The notes under the pieces are model-generated. The model was not told the origin of the DNA. It did no database searches and worked only from the letters and a program-made list of their open reading frames with translations. The translations under genes were made by a program, and so were the position numbers. From Pseudovirgaria hyperparasitica (taxonomy: Eukaryota; Ascomycota; Dothideomycetes; Acrospermales; Acrospermaceae), in the NCBI RefSeq assembly GCF_010093815.1, contig NW_022985551.1, positions 1,038,186 through 1,102,185 on the forward strand: a stretch of 64,000 bases of DNA. The letters run 5' to 3'. This document shows positions 22,459-35,134 of this stretch, one piece after another (position 1 is the first letter of the stretch; each line of letters starts with the position of its first letter).

Positions 22459-24269
22459 GCCTAGCGATATCGCCATTTTATGATGAGTTATCCTCTGTCT
22501 GGCTGGGTTACTCTTGGCGACTTAGGATTTCTTGTGTCTATGTCATGCTAGAGCAGTGGCTAGAGTGAGGATTGTCTCGAAGGAAAATCCCTTACAGTCT
22601 GGCAGTAGACTATGTTGGAATAGATGGTCTATGGGATTTTCCATGTATTCAGTTAAGGCTTCTCTGCGTTTCTAGCACAGCTACGAAGTAGAGGCTCGAA
22701 AGAGGTGGCACGCTATGGATGTGATAAAGCCATATAGCACTAAGAAGAGATAAGAAATACCCAAATCTTGGTTCTCCTCGATCAAGACAGATCAGATATC
22801 TGTAGAAGGAGCTATGTATTACACCTGTGAATATCTGACCCAATTGTTGTTGTTTAGTCCACGGTAGGCCTAAGATTGACAGACGCCGTAACTTATCTGT
22901 CGTCATAGAGATCTTCGTAGAATATCTCACAAGTTGAAAGTCGATCTATCAAATGACGCATACTTATGTTTAGGCTTGCTATTTCAGGGGAACAAGTTTC
23001 AGGGATACTCTATAAGTGGCAAAGAAAAGAAAGCGCAGGACTAGTCCCTCTATCGGCCCTGGCGTATCTCCTAAGAGACTTATTTGGCTCAAGCACATCG
23101 GCTCGACGGGGACGAACAACAATGCTGAGCATCTGCCATGGACGCCAGTCTGAATGTCACCGGCATTCAACTGCGATGTATACAAACATGTAATCATGTA
23201 GCCATAATATAGGTTCACACTTTTCTGAAGTCTTGCTTATGTAAAACTACCCAAATTGTGAAAAAGCGTGAGAGTAATCGCTGTTAGAAGCTGACGCTGG
23301 TTGCACACTATATGTTCTCGTTACAATGGCAGCTGTTCATAGAAAGTACAGTTTTCGCGGTCTGGTCTTTGGTATGAATGATGCCAAGAGCTCCTTCCTG
23401 TCGCCCGCACAGTTGCTGTATCGAGGCTGAGCAAATCCTAAGGACTACGGTACTGTATCGAAGTTCATAAAGAGGCCTCCCCGCTGCTAGAAGACCTCCC
23501 CATTGATAAGGAGGTTCTTCAATGACCAAGACACACTATCCGATATCCATGACCAGAGGATAACACATACAGCCAACCACATTACATCTAGGGATCGCCG
23601 AGCACGGCGATTGTTTACATACTATACGAATGCAGCGTGACAGTCGTTCTTCGGCCAGTCAGCAAGAAAGCGGAAGTAGAACAGAAGCTACTTAGTACTG
23701 TAATACTCAGTGTTTCGTTCAGAGCGAAGAGTCTTGCTAAGATCTGTGAGGCACTAAAGTCGGCGAACGGAGTGCAAACGCGTGATGTTAGATCAACATC
23801 TATTAACTTCGTTCACTACTTGGTAGTATCCTACATTATATGCACCCAGCCGCGTTACCGCGGCTACCCGGTCCCCAAGAATATGCTACATTCAACATCA
23901 AAATCCGTAACGCCATCGCTTTTGAGCAATTGAAAGCCCTCCCAGTCATGCACCTGCCAGACCGTCACACCTGTGATGTTGAGAAGATAAGGGTAGATTT
24001 TCATCTCGTGTCTCTCTACACTTTTACCGAACCCGGTTCCTCTAGAGACAATCGTGCTCGCTCAAGGTACTAAAGTAATGTGTGGGAATAGGAACAGGAG
24101 AAGTGGAAGTATTTTTAGGAATAAGATTGCCGATGGCAGATCGCCGGAAACAATGTGTGAAGTGGACGAGGTGTCCAGCAATATTGTCTGTTGATGACAA
24201 AGTTGTCGTTTTCTCGACTACGGCGATCATAGGTTGTAGCGACTAAAGTCCATCACCTTTCTGTAGGGG
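22459..24269. other. intergenic, no gene recognised
   Basis: About 1.8 kb lies between the convergent repeat-protein gene and NOT1. Several short open frames exist, but none shows family similarity, an intron-joinable extension or coding-like composition. A short self-complementary patch (ccgcgttaccgcgg) lies near 23850-23863. Nothing else stands out. Confidence 0.4.
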
Positions 24270-27200
24270 TTAGGAAAGGCTGCGAGGGTTTTGCTGAATA
24301 TGTTGGAATAAAGCATGGAAAAGTCGTTCAACCTGAGATTGCGTTAGCAGGATACCTTTGCCATCAGAAGAGCATCGATGCTCACCTCTGGTGTCGCCTT
24401 AATAAACGGCAGGTTCCAGAAGGCTTGTTTGTGCGTTTCCATGATTTCCAGGAGGGTGATGATAAGACCCCATGGATGCGGTCTATGAACAATGAGTCGC
24501 TCGAGAAGGATTCTGGAAATGATCTGCTGTACTTCCAGTGCTTTGGAATCTGTCGAACCGAACAGGTGTAGGATCATGTAACTATAGTAACAGGTATGAC
24601 TATTGGGCCACCTAAGCTGATTGGCCAGAGCACCTAACAGATAATAGGTAGCTTCTGGTCGCAGATTCTTCGAAAGTGCCTCCAGAAGCCGTACTGAGCC
24701 TGATGCCGGGTTGAACGACGGTGAATTGTTCTCCGTTGAAGAAGCCACATAGATAACGATGGCATTCAACAACTGATCGTTGACTGTCACAGGAATACTA
24801 GAGAGTCCAGTTTCGAGTTTTGTATGAGTATTGATAGCCTGAGAAATCTTCTCGTAGTCCTCAGAAGTTTGATCTGGGTCATGGATCATATTGTCAAGAG
24901 CGTCTTTGATCCCAGAGCGGAGTATGTACCCATCAATATCAGCCCTAATGACAGGCGCCTTACGTACCTCTTCCAGTCTATCGATCTTCAGACCGGCCAT
25001 GAAGGGATCTGGCAGTTCTGGGAATGAAGATGGATATGCACTCAAGACTAGATTTCTGAGTTGTGTGCAGTGAGCCGGTATAGCATTGCACAGGCGGAAG
25101 TGGTTTTCCGCTAGGAACTCTGGGAAGTCGTGATGGATGACGAGTAGTAGTCTGAGTACAGCGCGATAGAGCGTCTGCGCGGCAAGGGAAACGTCGTTGG
25201 ACTTTACCAACTCACCAGTGAAAGCCAATGCGGTCTCAATCAAGCGAGTATACATCTCCCAGCACTCGTCGTCGCCATTTTTTACGAAGGTTTCAAGAAT
25301 AATCCGATGTGCGATGAGCGCGAGCCAGCCGAAGGCGAAGCAGGGAAAATATACTGGTTGCATGGCGAGAAAGGCCTTGCCCATGACAATATACATCTGC
25401 TTTTCAAGTCCAATGAAGCTATGCTTCGAAGCCTGAAGCTCGCAGATGATCGATGCGAACAACCGGAAGAAGACTTTCTGATTGAAACCTTCACCCTTTG
25501 TGTGATGATGTTGACACAAGAGGAGGACAACAACTGAGAGAAGTCTTTCGAAATGTTTTGGCTTCGACTCTTTGACAGCGCCATCAACGGGACCCAGTTG
25601 AGCTACAAGTGCGACAATGAGGCGAGCCAGGGCGTCCACATTGACATAAGCAGTGTCAAGACTTCCACCATACAGTATCCGCTCTTCAACTTCATAAGAC
25701 TCAATGGATATCGCGATGCAGGTTCGGAGAAAGAGGGCGGTAGCTTCCTTATCTCCAGTAATTCCCAAGGTGCGTAGTTGGCTGATGAAAGAGGATAAAG
25801 TATTTTCAGAGACACCCTGTCGCTGTAGTTGTCCCCATTCGATAAAAGCGTACTCCATAGTATACTCCTTGCTTTGATGTGCGTTCATGAGGGCTTCTTC
25901 GGGCTTCGCCGGTGCATTAAGCTTCGACAGAACCGTCTTGACGCGCGTGAAGTCAGGGAATTCGGTGAGCCAATCGCTGAGAGCCTCGAAAGTGACGGCA
26001 AAGTCCGATCGCATGACGATAGGTACTTCGCCACTAATCATTTCATCCATCAAGTCCGATAGGAATTCTATAGCGATCTCCCTCCGAGACATCAGAGCCC
26101 TGGCAATTGCAACGTCAACCTTGTGGATGTCAAGAAGTCGCTCCTTGAGGAGGCATAGAGCTGCAAAGGCGTTGAACACACGGTCCTCCTCTAAAGGATC
26201 CAGCCAAATGATAACCTGTCGGGCTGTTGCCACCGTTGATTGGCACAATCGAGAAAGCAACATCACAAAGACTTCAACCTCAAGTCGACTGCTTTTGTCA
26301 GAATATATGAAGTTCGTGGCCTTGCTGGCAGCAGTCAAGCATAGCATATCTTTATGAGTGCCGGCGTTGTCTACAAGTGCAAGTATTTGATCGTAGAATC
26401 GACTGATCGGCGACGTCTGAGATAGGTCTTCTATGCGGGTCTCGTTAGCATCGCATACCGCACGCTGCAGATCTGTCATGAGCTCCAGTAATCGATCACT
26501 AGCAGCATTGTGGTCTAGGAAGCCGTTCATGTGTTGGTTTATTTGCTGCTGGGGAGGCAGCGATTGCAATCTTGGCGGCGGCTGAATGTTCTGGCGCGGC
26601 GCGGCTGGAGCCTCGGCTGGGTTTGGAAGGGTTGAAACTGTAGGGAATGGTTCCTGAAGCACATCTGGTACCTGTCGACTGCTATCTTGGGAAGCTGTAT
26701 TGGCGTGAGCGATAGCAGGCCGAACTTGGCGTCCGAATTCTTCATATATTGCCTGTTGATCTTGATTGAGGCCACCGGGGCTCTGTTTGTAAGGTTCAGG
26801 AATGTAGAAGGCCCATTGACTGATACTTGGGTCTTTGAAGGGCTCGTTTGAACGACTTTGTCGATACATGCGACGAGAACGAACCAATTCTTCTATTTGG
26901 AGGTCGATTTCTGCCAAAGACTTCATCTCCGCAGCCTGTTCCACCGTGTTACACACCAAATCTAGGTTGTCATTAACAAACATCATGATTAATCCTTCAG
27001 GGAGAGCCTGATTAGGTGTATCACGAGCGAGGACTCGGATGTTGTTCATGATGCTCATTCTGAGGGGCTCTTTACAGGTAACGAGTGCCAAGCTTCCAGA
27101 GAGAGACTTGACTACGTTATGGGCGGCGCCTCGCAATTTCTCTTCGTCGGGTTCAAGCGCGAAGTCCTTAGCCACAAGCTGCTGTGTCGATATCGCGGCA

Positions 27201-30200
27201 ATTGTGACTGAGCGCTCTACAACCGGGGCAATGATCTCAGCCACCGCCTGTTGGGCTGCATTTAGTAGGATATTATTCATCCTTGGGTCATTCCCCGGTG
27301 GGTACGAGAGCATGTCTCTGAGATCTGGCAATGTAGCCGCAATTGCGGCAGGCGAGAATCTGCCACTAGGGCCTCGGTTCCTATTCAGACCCATAAGAGA
27401 AAGCTCGCTGAACCCTTCCATACCTTCTGGAAGTAGCGACGACATGTCGAATTCTTCCTGTGGTGGTCTGGCACGAATGCAAGTAGATGGCTCGATGTTT
27501 TTATGGTTCAACTTGAGATCTTGGCACAGCACCTCAATCTCGAATTTGAGATTTAATTTAAGCTCGGTGAACTGATAGAGCTCCAACAGTAGGCCAATGA
27601 TTTCCATGAGCCACGGGTTTGGGGGCCGGAAAACTGTCGAACTGGCTGCCTTGACAAGCACTTTACAGGTGAATGGGATGACAATCACCAGTCTCTGCGT
27701 ATCATGACCTTGGATGAGAAGGTCTTTGAATGATATATTTTTGAAGAGGATTGGCTTATCACGCGCAATCGTCAATGATCCGAGCCACCCACCGAGGTTC
27801 TTCAGATGAGTGCGTTCGGTGGAGTTACTTACGGTCGATTCGCAATTCAGCATTCGAATGACCGATACATAGGTCTCGCGTAGAACCTCTGCCCATAGTG
27901 TTTTGTCGTCGAGAAGCTGGAGCATGTCGAGATAGAGGTTTTGAAAATTTGGTTGCATTTTGGCGCGTTCCTCGACAAGATAGTTTGCAAACCATTGGTG
28001 GTGCTTCTTCTCCAGGACTTCTTTCAGATCTTTGAGCTTGTCTTTAAGGTTGCGTTCGGAGACATTGTTCAGGACGAAGAGTACCTTGTCGGATACATCT
28101 TCGTCTGGCTCCTCATAAACATCATCTTGTTGCTGCTCCCCAACATGGAGGCATGTGAAATTCGGGACCGCAGGTTCTGCAGCCAGAAAATCCTCGACAC
28201 TGGTTCCGTTTGGCATCCCGACGCCGTTCGGCGCCTCCCCATTGATATCGGAATGCTGCCCACCAACGATGTCTTGTGCTTTGAGAAAAACCTCAGTTCC
28301 CACAAGACCTGGCACCCTCAGTAGCCTATCGCAGAAGCTAGGCCACTCCTGCAGGCGATCAGAGAAATGTAGAAGTGCCTGGAGACCAAATTTGTACATA
28401 GACTCGTCGGGCTGAGATTCCTGGACAGCTTCCAGAACCATTGCTAGGCCAGCCTGGAGAGCAATTCTCGAGAGTAAGCGATAATTGATTATCCCCCCGA
28501 AAAGTACCGCAGTCGTAGCTAGGGCGTCAAGAGGATATTCTCCGAAGCAGTTATATTCGTCAAAGAGCCCGTGGATCATACACGCAAAGAGGTCCTGATC
28601 GGCTGGATCTTCTGATGTCTTGTACTTCCGAAGGGCATCGACGATGTCCCGTACATCAGACTCTTTAGCATACATCGTTCGATAATGTTCCTGCATCTTT
28701 TCATCAGCGTCAGCCGAGACTGAATTGCCGTCTTTGCCATTCTGATCTATGATGCCATCGAAACCTTCGCCGTAGTTGATCAATCGTGGGTACGATTGAA
28801 TACAAGCCCTTTGGAGGGTTACAAGATCCTCATCAGGCACCTGGTTCTCCATGATTGATAACAGGTATTGAACTGTTTTCACAGCCAGGGGTACGGTCGT
28901 AGGTGGGACTTTCTCTCGTTGAGAATGAAGCTCATTTTCTGCTTTCGCGTGGAGGAAGTTACCTAAAGCCTTTGGAAACATTTGGGGCATGTTGATAAAC
29001 ATCTCCTGAGCCCAAGGGTTAATATCGTGAATATCGCGTGCGTGTACTTGTGCGGCGAGATCTAGACTCAATTCATTGCATGCCTGAATCAAAGCGGGAA
29101 TCCATCCATGTTCGTGTGCATGCTCCAAAATTACTATAAGCAGCATATGGTTCGAGGTGTACGCATCGATGAGCCGGCCTGCGATCCAGCTGTAATCTTG
29201 CTTCCAGAGACCGTGCATGACGAATTGATAGTGTGGTAGTGACTTGATGAGAAATGGATGAAAAAGCTGTCTAAGTGCCTGGTCCTGCAGGCCACCCCAA
29301 GGCTTTGGGACTGCTGCAGCGGATATGAGGAATATATCGGTATTCGCGTTGATGACCGTTTCGGGGATACCTAAACTCTGGGCATGGTTGTATGCTTCTG
29401 GTGATCGGAAAATCGTGGTAAAAAGAGCACTGGTTGCGTCCAGAGATGCCATTGGATGATGCATAGACTTGTCGGCGAAACCTTTCACTTCGTCAGAAGC
29501 ATCCTCGAACATTTCGCGGCTGTAAGCTTTGCGCAGACGGGGTATCTCCTCAGCGTCAAGGTCTTCGGTTGAGCATGATAGAAAAGCTACAACGAAGGAG
29601 AGCTGGGTCTCAGAGTATTTCCAGGCCCCACCCCACATGAGTTGGATGTCGAAATTTTCGTAGTCTTGTGCGAGCGGAAGCAGGGCTCGGTAAAGAGACA
29701 GAAATTGTTGTTTCGTGACTCGTAGCGTCTCTCGATCTAGTGAATGAACAATGTCTTGCCAATCTAGACGTTGGCCCGCCCGATGCTCCCGCAAGGCAGC
29801 GACAAAATTCGTCGCGTTGAAGGGCTGCGATCCCTGGCAGATGACCATATAGAGTAAGGCTGAAGTCACTTGTGTGTAACTGATGTTGCGCACTTCCACA
29901 GTAGAAAGCGTTTCCTTGCAGCTGTCCAATGTCGCTGTAGCCTGTGGACCTGCGCGATGGAAAGTCCTCACAATATGGTTCTCTGGCCCCATAAGCTCCA
30001 CCATGTACAGTGCGGAGCCTATTTCAGCAGGCGGCGAAAGATGCAGTGCTCTGAACCGAGCAACAAGTGCGTTCCTCAGATCGTATTTGCTCTCATCGTT
30101 CCAATTACGAGGTGGGTATTGAGCGAGTCTTTCTATTACGGATGCGAGGAAAGCAGTCGACAATTCGTCTGCAGGCTGCGAAATTGCGTGAAGGAAGTTC

Positions 30201-31248
30201 GTGTAGTTGTTCGTGAGGATCGCGTCCGCTGTTTCATATAAGCTTCAAGTCTATAACACATTGCCAACGGGACTTTACCTTTCGTCCTCAAGTCTGATTT
30301 GCCAGTCGTCTTGAACGCAAGTGCGAGAGTCGTCTTTGCAACTGGATCTAATTTGAAATGCTCCATAAATGTTGAGAGATCGAAGTTCCTGAATATATCT
30401 CCATCCGTAGTGTCCACTGACTCCGCTATTCTTTGTGCTTGTTGAGGGTCCTGTAGAATCTTCTGCATCTCTGTCACGAGGAGGTTGTACGTGTTTGGAT
30501 TTGCGCTCTCTACTGGTCTCCCGTCAAATACTTGACCTGCATGGGTGACCAGCAGTCGCTTGAAGTACTTGGAGAATACCTCCATGCCGTTCGAATCCAC
30601 CAGCTAGTGACAGTGGTCAGTACTTTGTCCCATTTTACAGAAGAAGATCCAATAGTAACATACTTTGCGAATCTGGTCCGTTTGCGCCTGCGCTTTATCG
30701 TCTTTAATTGTGCTCAGTAGCAAGAATACTTGAGCGATGACGATCTTAGCTAGAGACTGACCCGGAGGTACGGAAGTGAGATTACTCGCTAGGCTTGGTG
30801 ATGCCACAGTGCTTGGCTGTGAGAGCGATGGGGAAGCTCGTGCAAGTCTTGATCCTCCTCCGCCGCTGCTAGAATTGGCCCCACCAGTTTGCGAAGCGGA
30901 AGACAGAGCTGCGGCGGAGGAAGCCGGGTGTGGGTTATTGGTTGACGCTATGGTTCTTGATCTCGCAGAAGACAGCAGCTGGCCTGGAAGAGGCTGCTGC
31001 GATCCTGACTGGTTAGGAGTGAAAGGTGAAGAGGTTGAAGATGTAGAGGAATTGCGACTGATTGTGTGCCTCGGAGGAGGGAGGCCGGGAAAGGCAGCGT
31101 TTGCGGGAGAAAAGTTGGGGCGTGAAGGGCTGTTCGATGCGGTGTTTGAGCGGTTTGTCGAATTATTTAATGCGGTCGAGATGGGTGTTAAGCCACGACG
31201 ACTGCTCTGGTGCTGACTGGAGGAGCCCCAAGAGAATTGCTGGCTCAT
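24270..31248 (-). CDS. NOT1: CCR4-NOT complex scaffold subunit NOT1
   Basis: This is the central scaffold of the CCR4-NOT deadenylase, which shortens mRNA poly(A) tails and links deadenylation with repression and transcription. Exons are 30664-31248, 30279-30603, 24386-30228 and 24270-24332, with introns of 60, 50 and 53 bp. The product is 2271 residues, in the family range. The start at 31248 (MSQQFSWGSSSQHQ) is the only in-frame ATG. The N-terminal ~180 residues are Ser/Pro/Asn-rich and disordered. The HEAT-repeat N-terminal region follows. The MIF4G-like CAF1-binding domain lies at about residues 1030-1215 (NVSERNLKDKLKDLKEVL, PWLMEIIGLLLELY). The DUF3819 CNOT9-binding domain is at about 1273-1423 (MNNILLNAAQQAVAEIIAPV). 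The Not1 superfamily homology domain occupies about 1860-2250. The last exon supplies the conserved end VERLFHALFQHIQQ, so omitting the last intron would truncate the protein. Confidence 0.95.
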
Positions 31249-32076
31249 TAGACCCGATATCCCATTTGACCCGCAATCAGCGTCAGATGAACGATGAAGA
31301 CGCGTTGGCGATGGAATAGGTAGGAAAGCAAGATGCAAATGGAATTAAGCTCGTGATGGGATTGCGATCGTAAGAACAAGAAAGAGAGGTCGACATGCCA
31401 AGACTGAAAAAGGGAGCTAGGGCTGGGAGGCTAAGTTCTCGCAGCAAGATAATAAGTACTTGCGTACTGGTGGCACGACTGGGCTGCGGTAAAGCGCGAG
31501 GACTTTGTAGCATCCTCTTGCTACCACTCAAACGTTATCTACACTCAACTCTATCATCTACACCACAAGCTCTTATATTTGGAAGCTTATGAGTACAAGT
31601 AATCAGATGAGCGCTGCTGCTCACATGTACCATTGCTAGATACGTAGCAACAAGCCTTGAAGCCTTTCTGAAGAGCACAGCCTTTAGAGCGAATGAACGC
31701 GAAGAAACGCGAAGAGCATTCCAACACGATTTACCTGGGTGTGTGTCCTGACCAAATAGTATGTACGGTCAAAGTAAATATAATCCTGCTAGCATCATTG
31801 ATGCATCAGTATCGAATTGTTCAGGAGCATGTTCGGTATCCAGCGAAGGCCACCACTTGGGCACCAGATGCGGGGAGTATACTAGGCATATTTCGGTTAG
31901 TTTGAGGCCGTTGCTGGCGGCAACCGAATCCAAACAACCGCGCTGATCCTTGAACCCCAATCTCGAGGGTTCTATATCACAATATACCAAAACCCTCGAT
32001 ATAGCACTTCGATATCTCTATATTCTTCTGATTGTGTATACAAATCTCGAAACATCCCCTTGAGAAGCGAGGCAAC
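31249..32076. promoter_or_regulatory. divergent NOT1/F-BAR promoter region
   Basis: About 830 bp separate two divergent starts. An inverted repeat (TCGAGGGTT at 31963-31971 and AACCCTCGA at 31991-31999) lies 78-114 bp upstream of the F-BAR ATG. No coding feature is seen. Confidence 0.5.
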
Positions 32077-35000
32077 ATGCCTTCTGCGACGGCCACAGAG
32101 CCACCTTCAGTCTCCCTTTCCTGTATTTACTAGCTTCCAGATCGGGATATGTTGCAGCATTACTGACCAGCCTCAGTCGCGAACAACTTCTGGGGTAAAG
32201 ATGACGCCGGCGTTTCCCCTCTACTCGAGCGTATGCACAATGCGAAAGTTACTGGCGACGAATTAAAGTCCTTTTATGCTGCAAGAGCAGCAATCGAAGA
32301 CGAATATGCCCGCAAGCTTCTCAATCTGGCTCGGAAGCCCTTAGGATCCTCGGAAGCCGGTACACTTCGCATGTCACTGGATGTCATTCGTGGTGAGGTC
32401 GAGTCGACCGGCAAAGCACACCAAAACATCGCCCAGCAAATGAAGACTGAACTGGAAGAGCAACTGGCAGCTTTTGCCGGTGGAATGAAAGAGAGGCGAA
32501 AGATTGTTCAGAACGGCATTGAAAAATTGCTGAAATTGAAGATGCAACAGACGTCGACCGTCAACAAGGTATGATCTGTCCCCATGTGTACAAAGAACAG
32601 CTACTGAAAATATCACGTAGGCCCGCGACCGTTATGAGCAAGACTGTCTTAAGATAAAGGGTTTCCTCGCACAGGCACACATGGTTATGGGACAAGAAGA
32701 GCGTAAAAATAAGGCTAAACTCGAGAAGACACAAATTCAGCTATCCACTACAAGCTCAGAGTACGAGGCCGCAGTCAAAGTCCTCGAAGAAACGACAGGT
32801 CGATGGAACCGTGATTGGAAGGCTGCTTGCGATGTAAGAATCGTCTCCAAGGTCCAAGAGCTCCATTAACAACGCCGACAGAAATTCCAGGATCTAGAAG
32901 AAGAGAGAGTTGACTTCATGAAAAGCAGTCTTTGGACTTTCGCAAATATTGCGTCAACTGTCTGTGTCAGCGATGATGCGGTATGTGGGATTTATTGACG
33001 TGATCAAGCCTGGCTAACATGAACGTAGTCGTGTGAAAAGATCCGCTTGTCACTCGAAGACTGCGATGTAGAAAAGGACATCATATCCTTTATCAAGGAA
33101 AATGGAACAGGCCAGGAGATTCCGGACCCACCAAAGTTTATAGACTTCTGCAGGGGCGATGCCAGCGATAACCTTTCAGATGCCGATGACAACAGCTACT
33201 CGGTAGCTCAGTTCCAGCGAACGATGAATCCAGCCTTCCGAACATCATCCCCTCAGCCTTCCTTACTAGACTCCCACCATGATCCTAACAACGTATTAGC
33301 TCGTGAATTTGGACTAAAGGAGGATCAGCCATCTCCTCGGCTGGACGCAAGCTCAGGTCAAACACCTTTAAACGTATCGCAATCCTCCTATTCTTCACAA
33401 ATCAGACCTCGTGCGGATTCACGTGCTGAATCGCTTCACCAGCAGCTCGAACAAGGGCAATTTGGAGAAATTCCAAAAATTCCGTACAATGAACACCCAA
33501 TGGACGGAATGACTCAATTCTGTCGTTCCGGTGGCCCTCCTGTCGACCGCTCTCAACCCATTAGTAACCAACAACGGCCACCGTCTCGTGACGACCACAG
33601 TGATTACTCGAACCCAGCTTCATACTCGAGTGCTGACCCTCAAAGTGGAATGCACTCACCCACAAAGCAGATGCAATACAATCCACCTTCGCCAGTGAAG
33701 CAAATGTCTGATCCTGTGCCCAATTTAGAGGAGAAGCAAGTCCAGAAAAAGAAGAGCGGCTTCTTCCAAGGTCATAGCCCATTCCGGAGACGAAGCAAAC
33801 ACGAGAAGGAACAGAATGGCGCTAGCAATACTAATAATCGTAACACCTGGTCACCGACAAAAGCTAAAGGACCCTTTGCTAAAGGGATTCATGCGTCTGT
33901 CGAGCGTTCTGCCTCTCCTGAGCCAATCGACCCTCGTGCGAACTTCCAGCTGAATGTTGGCAATAATGTATTTGACGTTGCCTCTCCCGACAAGAAAAAA
34001 CAGGCACAGCCTAATGATTCAGCACAAGATGACCTGGATCCCATTGCTCAAGCTCTAGCAGAACTCAAGGGGGTGGGCAAACAAGGAACGGTTCGTCAAT
34101 CCGCAGATCGATACGCTGGCTTGCGGACACCCGCACCGCCCGGTAGTCCCAATCCCAGTGCTCCTCCTGCTGGTGCCGTTCCTACTCCGTATGCGAATCA
34201 GAATACTCGTGGCACGCCTCCACCATCGTATAATCCACCTATGAGCCGCCTTGGTGCACCCCAGCCAGCACATACAGCCAAACAAATGCAGCAGACCACA
34301 GAGAAGTATGTTAACCAGGCGCGTGGCGCGTTCAATGGCAATTCTTCGCGCCCAACGACTCGTGGTAGTGGAGGCCATGATGTGATGCGTGCTACCAGCC
34401 CTGCTCCGCCGCGAGCTACCAGCCCACGACCTGGTATGTACAATGAACAGAACGGGCACATCAACCGGTCCACGTCCCCGAATCCGTATGGTTCGGGTCA
34501 CGGTCGCCCACGGGCACAGTCGTCGAGCCCGATAAAGCAGCAAGCACCGAGCTCGTACGGAGGACACTCACGTGGAAATTCGCCCAATGCGCAGCCGGTT
34601 CCGCGTGCGGCGTCCCCGAACCCTCAATTCAGGCGAGATTCTCATAGCAGACCTCTCAGCCGAGGCGGAGAAGGTATGGCACTGCAGCTAGCACCGGGTC
34701 CAAGTGAAACTGGCAGTACTTATGGCGGCAGTCAACGTAGCCGAGACGGACGACCGATGAGTAGCTACTACGGTAGCAACAGCGGACGTGGTAGTGACCT
34801 TGGCACTTATGGTGGGCAGTCTGTGGGACAGGTTAGCACGAGGGTCAGAAGTAAGAGTGTAGCAGAAGCCAGACAGTATACTCCCGATGGCCGGGCGATC
34901 TTGCACTACGGTAAGTCTCCCTCTATGCTGCGCTTGTTTGAGGTTTGCTAATCTAGAGACCTAGCACGCGCAATGTACATGTACCAAGCTCAGATTCCAG

Positions 35001-35134
35001 AAGAGTTGTCTTTTGCAAAGGGGGATGTCCTTGCAGTGCTGCGACTCCAAGACGACGGATGGTGGGAGGCCGAGGTTGTAGGAAAGGCCAGCAGGCCGGG
35101 ACTGGTGCCGAGTAATTATCTACAGAACTGCTAG
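32077..35134 (+). CDS. F-BAR/SH3 cytokinesis protein (Cdc15/Imp2/Hof1 type)
   Basis: This encodes a membrane-bending scaffold of the contractile ring and septum. Six exons (32077-32122, 32177-32568, 32621-32833, 32882-32980, 33029-34910, 34965-35134) joined by 48-54 bp introns give 933 residues, and every join keeps frame. Exon 1 to 2 creates SVSLSFANNFWGKDDAGVSP, the typical F-BAR start. The F-BAR/FCH domain covers about residues 15-270 with long coiled-coil helices (LERMHNAKVTGDELKSFYAA, EYARKLLNLARK, KARDRYEQDC). The middle ~580 residues are Ser/Pro/Gln-rich, disordered and full of SP/TP sites, typical for cell-cycle phosphorylation. The C-terminal SH3 domain spans roughly residues 877-932 (ARAMYMYQAQIPEELSFAKG, DDGWWEAEV, GLVPSNYLQ). 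Imp2/Hof1-like is the best guess from the single SH3 and overall layout. It is transcribed divergently from NOT1. Confidence 0.9.
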
